64,000 bases of DNA, taken from positions 1-64,000 of the forward strand of contig JAFEUB010001060.1 of the NCBI GenBank assembly GCA_024529925.1, in the 5' to 3' direction. A program made the translations under genes and the position numbers. Below, piece by piece: positions 48,311 through 58,115 of this stretch. Under the pieces are notes generated by a model. It was not told the DNA's origin and ran no database searches. It saw only the letters and a list, made by a program, of their open reading frames with translations. Origin of the DNA: Ophthalmolycus amberensis. Taxonomy: Eukaryota > Chordata > Actinopteri > Perciformes > Zoarcidae. Every line of letters begins with the position of its first letter. The stretch's first letter is position 1.

Positions 48311-49426
48311 TAGGGGTGAGGAAAAAAACGATACAGCATAGTATGTGGATCAATCCGTGTTGAAACCGGCAGCAATAGCTGTTGTTATTAATAAGTACAG
48401 CACAGGGCCTGTACGGAGGTTCAATTGAGTTACATTGTGTTATGTTCAAGCTCGATTCAGTAAACATTAGTGTTGGATCTTATATCATCGTTAGAATGTT
48501 TTTTATGCAAATCACCACTATAGAGGACATTAAACAAAGTAAAATGAAATAGTTGATGATAATAAATGATTGAGTTCTCTGGCTATATGCCTATTAGAAA
48601 TGGACTGAAGTGAGATGAACAGAGTGAAAGCGTTACGTTATTAGATAATACCGATGTGGACAAACTGAATAATTTGCAGTTAAAATTAGGAAAACTCCCA
48701 ATATTTCGCCATGTTTGATATAGCAACACTCAGCATATAGCAAAATCGCAATAGTATTGTATCGTGACTCGGGTATCGTGATAATATCGTAGCGTGACAT
48801 GGGTGTCGTGATAATATCGTAGCGTGACTCGGGTATCGTGATAATATCGTAGCGTGACATGGGTGTCGTGATAATATCGTAGCGTGACTCGGGTATCGTG
48901 ATAATATCGTAGCGTGACTCGGGTATCGTGATAATATCGTAGCGTGACATGGGTGTCGTGATAATATCGTAGCGTGACTCGGGTATCATGATAATATCGT
49001 AGCGTGACTCGGGTATCGTGATAATATCGTAGCACGACTAGGGTATCGTGATAATATCGTAGCGTGACTTGGGTATCCTGATATATCGTAGAGTGACTTG
49101 GGTATCCTGATATATCGTAGCGTGACTTGGGTATCCTGATATATCGTAGCGTAACTTGGGTATCGTGATATATCGTAGCGTGACTCAGGTATCTTGATAT
49201 CGTAGCGTGACTCGGGTATCGTGATAATATCGTAGCGTGACTTGGGTATTGTGATAATATCGTAGTGACTTGGGTATCCTGATATATCGTAGCGTGACTT
49301 GGGTATCCTGATAATATCATAGCGTGACTTGGGTATCCTGATAATATCGTAGCGTGACTTGGGTATCCTGATAATATCGTAGCGTGACTTGGGTATCCTG
49401 ATAATACCTTATCGTGGGAACCCCTA
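48311..49426. mobile_element. hAT-type MITE with internally expanded minisatellite (1116 bp)
   Basis: Starts TAGGGGTGAGG and ends GGGAACCCCTA, giving short inverted termini (TAGGGGT / ACCCCTA). It is flanked by perfect 8-base duplications (CTATGAAC). Together with the ATCGATAC/CAGCATAGTAT-like left region, this fits a fish hAT-like MITE family I recall whose 3' part carries one or two copies of a GTGACTCGGGTATCGTGATA phrase. Here that part has grown to 22 copies. There is no transposase frame. Confidence 0.88.
48751..49400 (+). repeat. 22-copy minisatellite, unit about 30 bp
   Basis: The unit begins ATAATATCGTAGCGTGACTC and ends GGGTATCGTG. Units 1-11 are exactly 30 bases; units 12-22 are 27-30 bases. 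Units 2, 4 and 7 carry an ACATGGGTGTC variant. Most later units end in CCTG instead of CGTG. Minus-strand frames of up to 196 codons across it (a repeated Y-H-D-T-x-V-T-L-R-Y pattern) are artefacts. Confidence 0.97.
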
Positions 49427-49434
49427 CTATGAAC
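49427..49434 (+). repeat. Right target-site duplication CTATGAAC
   Basis: Identical to 48303-48310. Confidence 0.92.
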
Positions 49435-50250
49435 GGTTTACACTGGAAATACTTTCTTCCAATGAAATTAAATATAGATTTCCAGACTCCATCCAGTGCA
49501 AAGCAAGGGATTTGAGTTTTTACAGGTGACAAAGAAGCACACAAAGTACTGTAATTCAGAGTAGGAGTTCCGCTTCATAAACGATCGCATGAGTTTGTTC
49601 GAGCACACTTCCATCCGCCCTGTTTCTCTGCTGTCTATCTTTGCAGGATTGCCTCATTGGACGATGATGATTAATATTACACACTGGCTGTTGCGACCAG
49701 AGAAGGTGGCGAAAAAGGTGGCTGGTGCAAATTGCGAAAGGAAAAGATGCCCACTCACGGTCAGCACAGCGAAGGCCCTGTGGAGAATAAGAGAGGGGAA
49801 AAAGGACACTCTCGAGGTGTGCAGAAAGCATGAGAAGAGCTAGGATGAAATAGAAATGTGCCCGGGCTTCACCACCAAGTCTGTTACTTATTTTTTACCA
49901 ACAAAGTTCCCAGTGTGTGGGAGAATGAGGTGTTCCTTTCAGGGCTCCGTGTACTGTAGGCCCTTCTACTACAGCATGATTAAATATCCTGCTTCCAGCA
50001 TGTACTTTTAGGGACTACGGTAATTTCACTTTTCTTTTTTTTTAAGGTCAGCACATTCTTGTAGTGCAAAAAATAGTGTGTGCGGTGCAACACCAGAGAA
50101 GACGACGGTGGAACGCTTTGGTCGAAAGGCCTATTGCACGTTTCACCTCCACACAGCTGCTTAAAGCTTCGCGTTGGTGCTCATGGACGCGGCGGCAGTA
50201 AATAAGAAGTGTTTTCATCGTTTGAATATCAAGAATGACTGTATCTTAAG
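49435..50250. other. Intronic DNA without recognised gene
   Basis: Nothing recognised beyond short chance frames. Confidence 0.5.
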
Positions 50251-50700
50251 TAGGGGTGCAACGGATTGTAACAGTCACTGCCCCGATCACGCTTTTCTGC
50301 CGTCAATACCGATCACCGATCATTGATGATCCATACTGTCAGATACAGATGGTTGTTGTTGTTATAGCAGCTGGTCAACGAGGCTCCAGACTTTTCTTTT
50401 TTAGACCCAAAAATCCCCAAAAACATTTCAACCCATCTGAAGTCAGTGCGTGAGTGAAAGCATCACAAATGAATGTCAAATAAATGTTGTACTTTTACTT
50501 TGTTATTGTCATCTAAAGTGTTTTTTGGAAAGACAAAACAACACAAAATTCAAATGATAAGAAATAAAAGATTTTTCACTGAACAGAGCCTAAATGCATC
50601 ATAATGTAACTGAATGTAACATACGTGCATTGGCCGTTAGCGGTGCTGCTAACGTTAAACAGATTTGTTGTACACAGTGTAGCATTATCATGGATCGGCG
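50251..50700 (+). mobile_element. hAT-like element, one end plus internal sequence
   Basis: Begins TAGGGGTGCAACGGATTGTA, a typical hAT-like terminus. 50276-50405 matches 61380-61490 in reverse complement (CCCCGATCACG, ACCGATCATTGATGATCCATA, TATAGCAGCTG). 50572-50614 matches 13364-13405. The right end and the target duplication were not found, so the 3' limit given is approximate. Confidence 0.75.
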
Positions 50701-53700
50701 ACTAGAAAGCATGAATGCCGATGTCCTGATCGCATGTTTTCATCTGTAAAACTTTATTTCCCACTGTGATGGTTAAATGGTCTTTAATCCGGAGGTGGGA
50801 CCGGTTACGGATCACGGTGATTATACCACTAGTCTTGAGGCTGATGACATTACTGCAGAGCAAACAAAGCCGAGCTTCATCAGCAGCTCCTCGGCCCCCG
50901 GACTGGCTGACAATTACTGCCACTCATCAGATCTACTGGCTCTTCTCTCGCTCTGTCCGTTCGTCTTTCCTTCCTCCATCGTTTCCTGTCCTCAGTCTCC
51001 TTCCCTGTCGCCTTCTCTCCTCTCTCTGTCACGTTGGCTGTCTCGCTTCCCTTTACCTGTCGCCCTCGAGGGGTTTAATCATCTGCTTAACGTCAGACCC
51101 TATTTGAGGGAACGTTCAGCGAGCTCCAGTTTCTATCACTCTTTTTTCTTTTTTTTTTGCAAGTAAGCAACTTGAGAGGCGTTCTCGACGAGACGGAGGC
51201 CTCCCACGCGCCGACTGCTGGGCTCTGTTTGCATATGTTACACCCTTGATATAGTACGTGATGAACATATCTTTGAGTAAACAGACGCTAAGATGAACGG
51301 CAGACAGATGTGAAGCTGGTGCTTAATTTGTATTTTGAAACAACAGAGGCAGCTCTGCCATCAGTTAGCACCGGGACTGACAGGTAGAAGGAATGGGGGA
51401 TAACAGGGGAGCTCAGAGGAGGAGTTGTACAGTCATTTCTCAGAGGAAGAGCTGCCTGGAAGGGAAGGGACAAATCGTCCTAATTGATAAATCGTAATGA
51501 AAGGAGCCAGAGAAACACAGAATCTGAATAAAGGACACACTTCCATTCCTGTATCTATAATCACGGCTTGTTGGGAGATCAGTTAGCCTACAGCAGCTTA
51601 GCGACTAGAAAAGACATTGCTTACCTAAAGTTTAAACTCATTTAGGGCTAGTGCCAACGTCATGGTACCATTTTACCACTGCCCCTTTTTATACTATTTT
51701 CTGGGTCTAATAATCTCACTAATCAGAACAGGAGGAGCTCACACACTGTTGTCAAGTGTGTGTTCCAAGCTGTCCCCTTCAGATCTTTGGCTGCACTCTT
51801 CAGAAGGCCAGCAAAAGTCCTCCGTGACCCCACATATCTTATTCCAGCCCTTCAAGTGGCTCCCTTCCGATAGACATTAGTGCTGTCCAAGTACTAAAAC
51901 AAATAGGAGAAGGGTTTGTCTACTGAACTGGGCATGATTAATGTCTTTTGAATCAAATTCATTTGAATTCCATTTAATTCCACTGATCGACAGTTGCAAA
52001 TGTTTTACGACATTTGGTAAACAAAATGAGAAACACTCCAGAAGCACCGTTTGCATTGTAATATTTTATTCATGCCTCCTGTTCTTTGCAACGGTTGTTA
52101 GTATTTGATTTTTGGGAAGAGTAACTAGCAAAAAATCTATTTGGATCAGCTGCACCAATGTCCTGCAACAACACTTACATAATCTATTGATTTTAAAAGA
52201 AACCTGGAAAGGCTAAGAAGTTTGCAAACTCGGCCACAGTGAGACGTGATAATTATTTTCTCCTTAGAATTCACCACAATGCATTGCTGTCTTTTTAAAG
52301 TGCAGCTCGTGGCAGTGCTACTACCAGGTCCTTATTCAACTTTTGCCCGTCTTTATCCCCAAACCCCCGTGTCTCTCTCCATTTTGTAATAAATGCACTA
52401 TTTTTCCCACCCGCATGGTTTATAGGTGCTGAGCTCCCCAAGGGAGCAATAGTTGGCAAATTGGAAATTCATGACCATGTAAATATTTCACCAACACGGC
52501 ACGGCTGGCATGCATCGCCACACTCACAGCCCCGGTTCCCGGCCTCGTGGCTCCTCTTGACATCGTGTTTTTAAAAAAAATGCATTCTTCCATTAATCCA
52601 CACGCTTTCTAATTTCCAGATGCAACATCCCCTTTGACACGGTCGACCAGGAGACTTCATGAGACTGGACGGAATGAAACAGGCGAGGAAGAAACGCGAG
52701 ACATTCAAGAGGATGGAAACGGGTGGACGGGTGGCTTCCTATGTAAAGTATGGAGCGCTGATACCGACTGCAGTATCTCAGTCGGTAATGGAATCATCTC
52801 GTTGGTTGTGTCTCGCCCGGCAAAATAAAGCAGAATATTCCAAACCCAGTCCGTCCATCCGTCCGTTGCCAACTTGTCCATTTACTTTTACGAGGTAGTG
52901 CATTCACACTTTAAGGCTTCACAGAGGAACTTCCAGAATATTAAGTTGTTATTAAGGTCAACACGACAGAAACTTGAGCACGCTTCCCTATTTGACCAAA
53001 CGGCTACGGCCTCTGATCAACAGCAAGTTCTGTATCTGATTATGTAAGAGCAAGAGCTGGTAGTTTAGTAGTGTGTATGATTGTGTGATACCCTGTTATC
53101 ATCTACGTCATTTAGTTGACAATTAGCCGCCAGACCCAATCAGTGCTACCATGAGGGACGATAACTTACAGTGGGTCAGTCCTCTGTAAACCTGGCCTGC
53201 TAAACAAACTCTCAGTTCAACTTCCTCTTCAGTCAAAGAACGTGCCAGGTTTGACATATCAAGGCCACAGCGGAAAAGGAATGAAGGGAAATGTTCGTAT
53301 TTCACCCCTGACCCGAGATCCCATGAACATTTCTGTTTTACTTTTTTTACTGTGCCTGTGCCCTACTTTGGGTTGTGACTGATTGATCTCCGAGGTTCAG
53401 ACAGAGACTGACAGAACAAGGTCAGGAGATGCCACGGGGAGATTGAGATGTGCCAGTAGGTATAGCTGCAAATATCAAGCAAGTAAACAAAAATAGAGCT
53501 GAAAAATGTCAGACGACTGACATGTAAAATAGAAGTGAGACGACAGATGATCAGCAGTGTTACACTCTAGTCTCGAACAAACAGGGCTCCAGGCCGAGAC
53601 CGTTCAGCTGAGTTTTATTTAATTGTTTTATATCATCATCGTATATATCATGTAAAACACCAGGAGGGACCGAGTATTTGTCTGAGGTGGCGTCCACATC

Positions 53701-53751
53701 TACAACGGGGCGCGGGCTTGCAATGGCGCTAATTTCACTGCGTGAATGCAT
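50701..53751. other. Intronic DNA without recognised gene
   Basis: Pyrimidine-rich stretch at 50940-51060; otherwise ordinary. A short frame at 51787-51870 vaguely resembles the end of a LINE reverse transcriptase but is too weak to call. Confidence 0.45.
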
Positions 53752-53960
53752 TGACTCTAAATGGATCATCATTTACTAAATGAACATCATGCTGTATTGA
53801 AGAAGACTTGAAACTAGATGATTGAGACCATAAACTCATGTTTACAATGTTTACTGAGGTAATAAATCAAGAGAGAAGTAGAGTCATTTTCTCATAGACT
53901 TCTATACAACCAGAGGAGTCGCCCCCTGCTGGACATTAGAGAGAATGCCAGCTTTAAGGC
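53752..53960 (+). mobile_element. MITE family A fragment (3' half)
   Basis: Nearly identical over 209 bases to 57401-57607: TGACTCTAAATGG, ATGAACATCATGCTGTATTG, CATAGACTTCTATACAACC and CAGAGGAGTCGCCCCCTG. The 5' half is absent. Confidence 0.9.
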
Positions 53961-54869
53961 AGTTCATGCCGCCTGCATGAAATGTGAGTGCAAAGCCTTC
54001 TCTGCTGGCCTAAACAGAATCACAAAGTTATAGCTATTTTATTATTAAATAATCTTTCGTAAATACACTACATGTATTGTAATTATTTTTCCCATTAGCT
54101 TATTTTCTCATTGCACAGCTACTGTCTTCCTCAGTTGCTCTGCTTCCGGTGCTTTGGTAAGTGAAGTGCGTTTGTGTTTTTATATCTGCAGTCGCGTTGC
54201 TACTGTGTAAATGTGTCTATGGTGTCGTGTCGTTTTTATGACATGGTTAATATTGTTCCCTCTGATGTGAATAATATTTGAATGGCTCGTGCTCTTCAGT
54301 GTGCGGTGGAATACGGTTAGCGCTGCAGAGTTGCTGGATTGATTTGTCATGCTTTGTTGTCATATTATATATATGTGACTGGTTCTTGTGAGTTTGTTCT
54401 CATCATTGTGTTAATTACGTTGATTTTGACTATATGCATTGTCCGTTAGTGACACAGCATCCCCTCATGCATTCATGTATCTGCACTCTGCACTGTATTT
54501 GTAGGTGTTGAGCTTCATTTTTACACGTAAACAAATAATAACCTGTAGGGGTATAGGCGTCGGACATTTGATTCTCTGTTTGGGCTTTTGTTTTCTTTTA
54601 CAAAGCAGGAATTATGATCTGGAGAAATGGGGATTGTGTGGCGATTGCTTGAGCCCTGTTTGAATCAGTAGAGAACAGGTAAACGCTGCGGGGAGAGTTG
54701 TAGCCTCACCAGAGTACAATGTTGTTCTGTGGTGGGCGTGTCAGGCAGCACGTTGTCTGTAACATTCGGTGGGTTGCCAGGTTGAACCTGAATGAACATT
54801 ATATTTCCCACAATTTAAGCTTCTGCATTTTCCAAATGCACTAGTATTATCCAAACATATTGTTTGATT
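53961..54869. other. Possibly internal part of a decayed hAT-like element
   Basis: No gene recognised. Because 54870-54940 is a transposon terminus, part of this stretch may be the element's interior, but its left end was not found. Confidence 0.35.
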
Positions 54870-54940
54870 CGTAATGCGTCCCGCACCGTGAGCCTCGTAC
54901 CGAACGGTTCAATACGAATATGTGTATTGTTACACCCCTA
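54870..54940 (-). mobile_element. hAT-like terminus
   Basis: Ends TGTTACACCCCTA; on the minus strand it reads TAGGGGTGTAACAATACAC then ATTCGTATTGAACCGTTCGG, a familiar hAT-type terminus in fish. No matching left end or duplication was found. Confidence 0.7.
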
Positions 54941-55041
54941 ATATCCGTAGCTGTGGCGTCATAATGAGGTTATTAGGAGGTGGTTCAACTGTAGTAGGAC
55001 AGCACTGAAGGCCCAGGTATGAAACACACGGCCCGCCACTG

Positions 55042-55085
55042 CTTCTACACAACCAGAGGAGTCGCCCCATGATGGACAGTCAATG
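55042..55085 (+). mobile_element. MITE family A, 3'-end scrap
   Basis: CTTCTACACAACCAGAGGAG then TCGCCCCATGATGGACAG matches the 3' end of the copies at 53752-53960 and 57134-57607. Confidence 0.7.
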
Positions 55086-56379
55086 TGTATCAACTTATGG
55101 TTATATATTTACAAACTGTCTTGAGGTTAAAGGACAAGAATAAAGCTACACATCTCTATGTTTATGTATATTTTGTCTCCGGTTTTAATTTTCAAACTAA
55201 CATTATTTGTTGATGCCTTCAGTTACATTTTACATCTTGTCAGTTTCAAAGCTTTGTAATATTTGCATTGAATCTAATCAACTTTAAAATAACAAGTTAT
55301 TGTCAAAGCGCTGATAATTAAGCTGGTATTGGATACCAGGTAGATATTACATACAAGAATATGATACATCTCTTATTGAGATAAATGGATTGAAAGCAGT
55401 TTCTTTTACAATTTTGCTGACTGAACTAATGATCAAACTCTGCTTGGTTATCAATGACATCAAAGTTCAGTTTGATCGAACCCTTTTTACTTTTTACGAG
55501 AAAAACATTCATCAGGAGAATCCAAACTGGCTGTCGTGAGTTCAATCAAACCTCAAACTAACCAGCCCTCAAAAAACAGAAGCATGTCGTACTGCCTTTG
55601 AACCGATGTCCTTCTCGTGTATACCACCTTCCTCCCGAGGTTGAGAAGCTGACAGATCGAGGCCAGCCTGTGATGACAATAGCAAATTAAGATGTATTGC
55701 TTCTGCCGGGGTGATGAAATCAGGACATCAGAGGGGGAAACGGAGAAACAGCTCTGCCGCTCTCGCCGCAAGATCTTCCTCTGACGGAAGCTAATCCTCT
55801 GCGGAATCCGTTTTCCAATATTTTTGTATTCCTGAATTTACGCTGCACTGTGTGTGTGTGTGTGTGCGCACGTAATGGTAATGGTTCCATTTTATTTGCT
55901 GTAAGAGGTCTCGAAGGGCCGCCTGTTCATGGGTCGCCATAAATTGCGACACCTTAATCTTAAAGCTTAAAGTGAGGGTGGAAAAATGATTTTGAGGCAG
56001 TGCCCGGACTGTTTGTCCAGCTCCCAGCCCCACCCCCCCCCCCCCACTGGCCTCTGTGAGCCTGCATACAGATGACAGTTTCTCTCTCCCTTGATCTCCA
56101 CCGGTCCGACAGCATTATAAAACACATGTGGGCAGCCGTACCACTTTTTAAAAGTATATCAACAAGCTACGAGGGAGCCGGCGAAAATAATATGTAGTTG
56201 AGTTGAGACTTTCTGCTTCCTGCCGTGTGCTGATTTATTGGTTTGCTTGTGTTTTTTACCCCACAAACGGACTTCCATGGTAAATCACAGTAATCTTGGA
56301 TTCACTTTACCTGTCAGATCGCTAGATTTAAAAGAATAGTCAACCAAGGGTTTTATTGAGAACAGTGACGGGAGGCAAC
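55086..56379. other. Intronic DNA without recognised gene
   Basis: A (TG)n tract is at 55849-55866 and C13 at 56033-56045. No gene recognised. Confidence 0.5.
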
Positions 56380-58115
56380 AATGAGTCATGTGTGTTTAAC
56401 AAAGCCATGAAACGTGGTCACAAAGCACCTGGAACATCAGGGCAAAGCAAACGGGATTTTGTCCCGTCGAAAGAGCGAGTAATCGACCCTGGTGCAGCTG
56501 ACCACAACGTCAGAGGGTGCACAGAGGGCTTCTTTTCTGGTGGCCCAGATTACGAAAATTTTGAAGCCCCACACAATTACACAAGAACTTCTACTTCCAG
56601 CAGCGGTTAAAATGTGTGAAATTATGCTCGAGACAGAATCAGCTGATGAACTGAAAGCTGTCCCACTCTCAAATGACACCATGGAGGAAGAGAATAGACC
56701 AACTGTCGGCTGACATTCTGTCACAGCTACTGGATGGGTCGAGTTCCTGTGAGCAACTTTCTATTCAGTTGGACGAGTCAAGCCATATCTAGTGCGGCTC
56801 AGTTAATTGTTTAGGTTTGCTATCCATGGGAAAGGAACACTTTGAAGGGGCTTCTGTTCTGCAGGGAATTGCCTGGGAGGACAACGTGTGAGGATATATT
56901 CTGACTCCCAGATGCTTTCATGGATGAAGCTACTGAGCTGTGTGGAAATGAGTGGCCATGATAGAGGGGTTATTACGCGGAGTCAAGGGCACTGCAGTCA
57001 CGTTTGTTTGGACGACTTTGTAGGGAGATGGATGTCGGGCAGGACGCAGCGCTCCATCACTCTGAGGTGCGATGGCTCTCCCGTTGTAATGTTTTGCAGA
57101 GGGTGTTTGAGCCACTCAGTGAGATAGTCAGAGCATAGACTGTATACCAAGTGGACGCAGCAGTCGTGACGTCACCCATTGGTTTGTGGACTGAGGTTTT
57201 GATGCCTTGAGTTTTGCCATTTTGGCCTTCGCCATCTTGGATTTTGACAGTCACCATCTTCTTGTTCGCAGCCAGTGAAAGGTAGTGACCATATTTGGAC
57301 TAAGGAGGAGTGACGTAGAGACGCCGTATACGTCTCTCTTAGCAACCTGTCAATCACTGTGTAGCCCCGCCCTAATGCATCCCCTGCTTTATGGTCTATT
57401 TGACTCTAAATGGACCATCATTTACTAAATGAACATCATGCTGTATTGAAGAAGACTTGAAACTAGAGATTGAGACCATAAACTCATGTTTACAATGTTT
57501 ACTGAGGTCATAAATCAAGAGAGAAGTAGAGTCATTTTCTCATAGACTTCTATACAACCAGAGGAGTCGCCCCCTGATGGCCAGGAGAGAGAATGCAGGT
57601 TTAAGGCTCTTCTACATTGGCTTCATTTTCCATAACCAAAGGCTGCATCCTGTTTAAGAACTGATGAAGGTGCACGAACTTGACATCGCAGCTTTTGTTT
57701 TCCAACCTTTAGTGTGTAGGCAAAGTGGCTTATATTTTGCCAACGTAGTCAACTCGCTAAACCTCTATCCAAGGAGACTATTCTTCTATTCTGGAAGTCA
57801 GCAACAAAATCTCCGCCTTCATGGAGAAAACAGAGCTATGGAGAAGAAGGATACAAGATGGAGTAACAGACATGTTCCCCCAACAACAACCCGTCTGTGG
57901 ATATAGTGAGAGCGGTAGCCACAACTCACCTCAATGCACTGAGCGAGCTCTTCAGACCATACTCGTCCGATGTGAACACCGATGCCTGGGACTAGATCCA
58001 GAGAAGTGGCCTCACTGTGAGTCCTTTGGCAGGACTTTGGACCCATGAGTATCCTGCACTCAGTGCTGAGGCCACGAGGACATCGCTCCCCTTTCCTACC
58101 ACTTACCTCTGTGAG
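56380..58115 (+). pseudogene. Broken hAT transposase (ZBED5/FAM200-like) interrupted by a MITE
   Basis: Translations in shifting frames give an ordered series of blocks typical of hAT transposases of the ZBED5/SCAND3/FAM200 type: KPHTITQELLLPAAVKMCEI and KAVPLSNDT (about 56550-56680), DQLSADILSQLL and LSIQLDESSH (56700-56790), CRELPGRTTCEDIF (about 56860-56900), SGHDRGVITR (about 56950), HHSEVRWLSRCNVLQRVFE (57050-57110), then after the MITE ISAFMEKTELWRRRI and TDMFPQ (57805-57885) and ELFRPYSSDVNTDAWD (57945-57995). At least two frameshifts and several in-frame stops break it, so no protein can be made. The MITE at 57134-57607 splits it. Such genes act as transposases in the nucleus or have been domesticated; this copy is dead. 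Confidence 0.85.
57134..57607 (+). mobile_element. MITE family A, longest copy, inside the transposase relic
   Basis: Starts CATAGACTGTATACCAAG, continues through GACGTCACCCATTGGTTTGTGG, GCCATCTTGGATTTTG and GGAGGAGTGACGTAGAGACG, and ends GAATGCAGGTTTAAGGC. Fragments are at 17312-17510, 53752-53960 and 55042-55085. Transposase-like blocks stop just before it and resume after it, so it inserted into the older relic. No clear target duplication. Confidence 0.88.

Noticed and set aside
48633..49320. Minus-strand frames of 118-196 codons with a repeated Y-H-D-T-x-V-T-L-R-Y pattern
   Set aside because: They are translations of the 30-bp minisatellite; a period divisible by three keeps the frame open by chance.
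51787..51870. Possible LINE reverse-transcriptase scrap (VTPHILFQPFKWLP)
   Set aside because: The resemblance to the H-W-L-P region of L2-like enzymes is too short and lacks flanking support.
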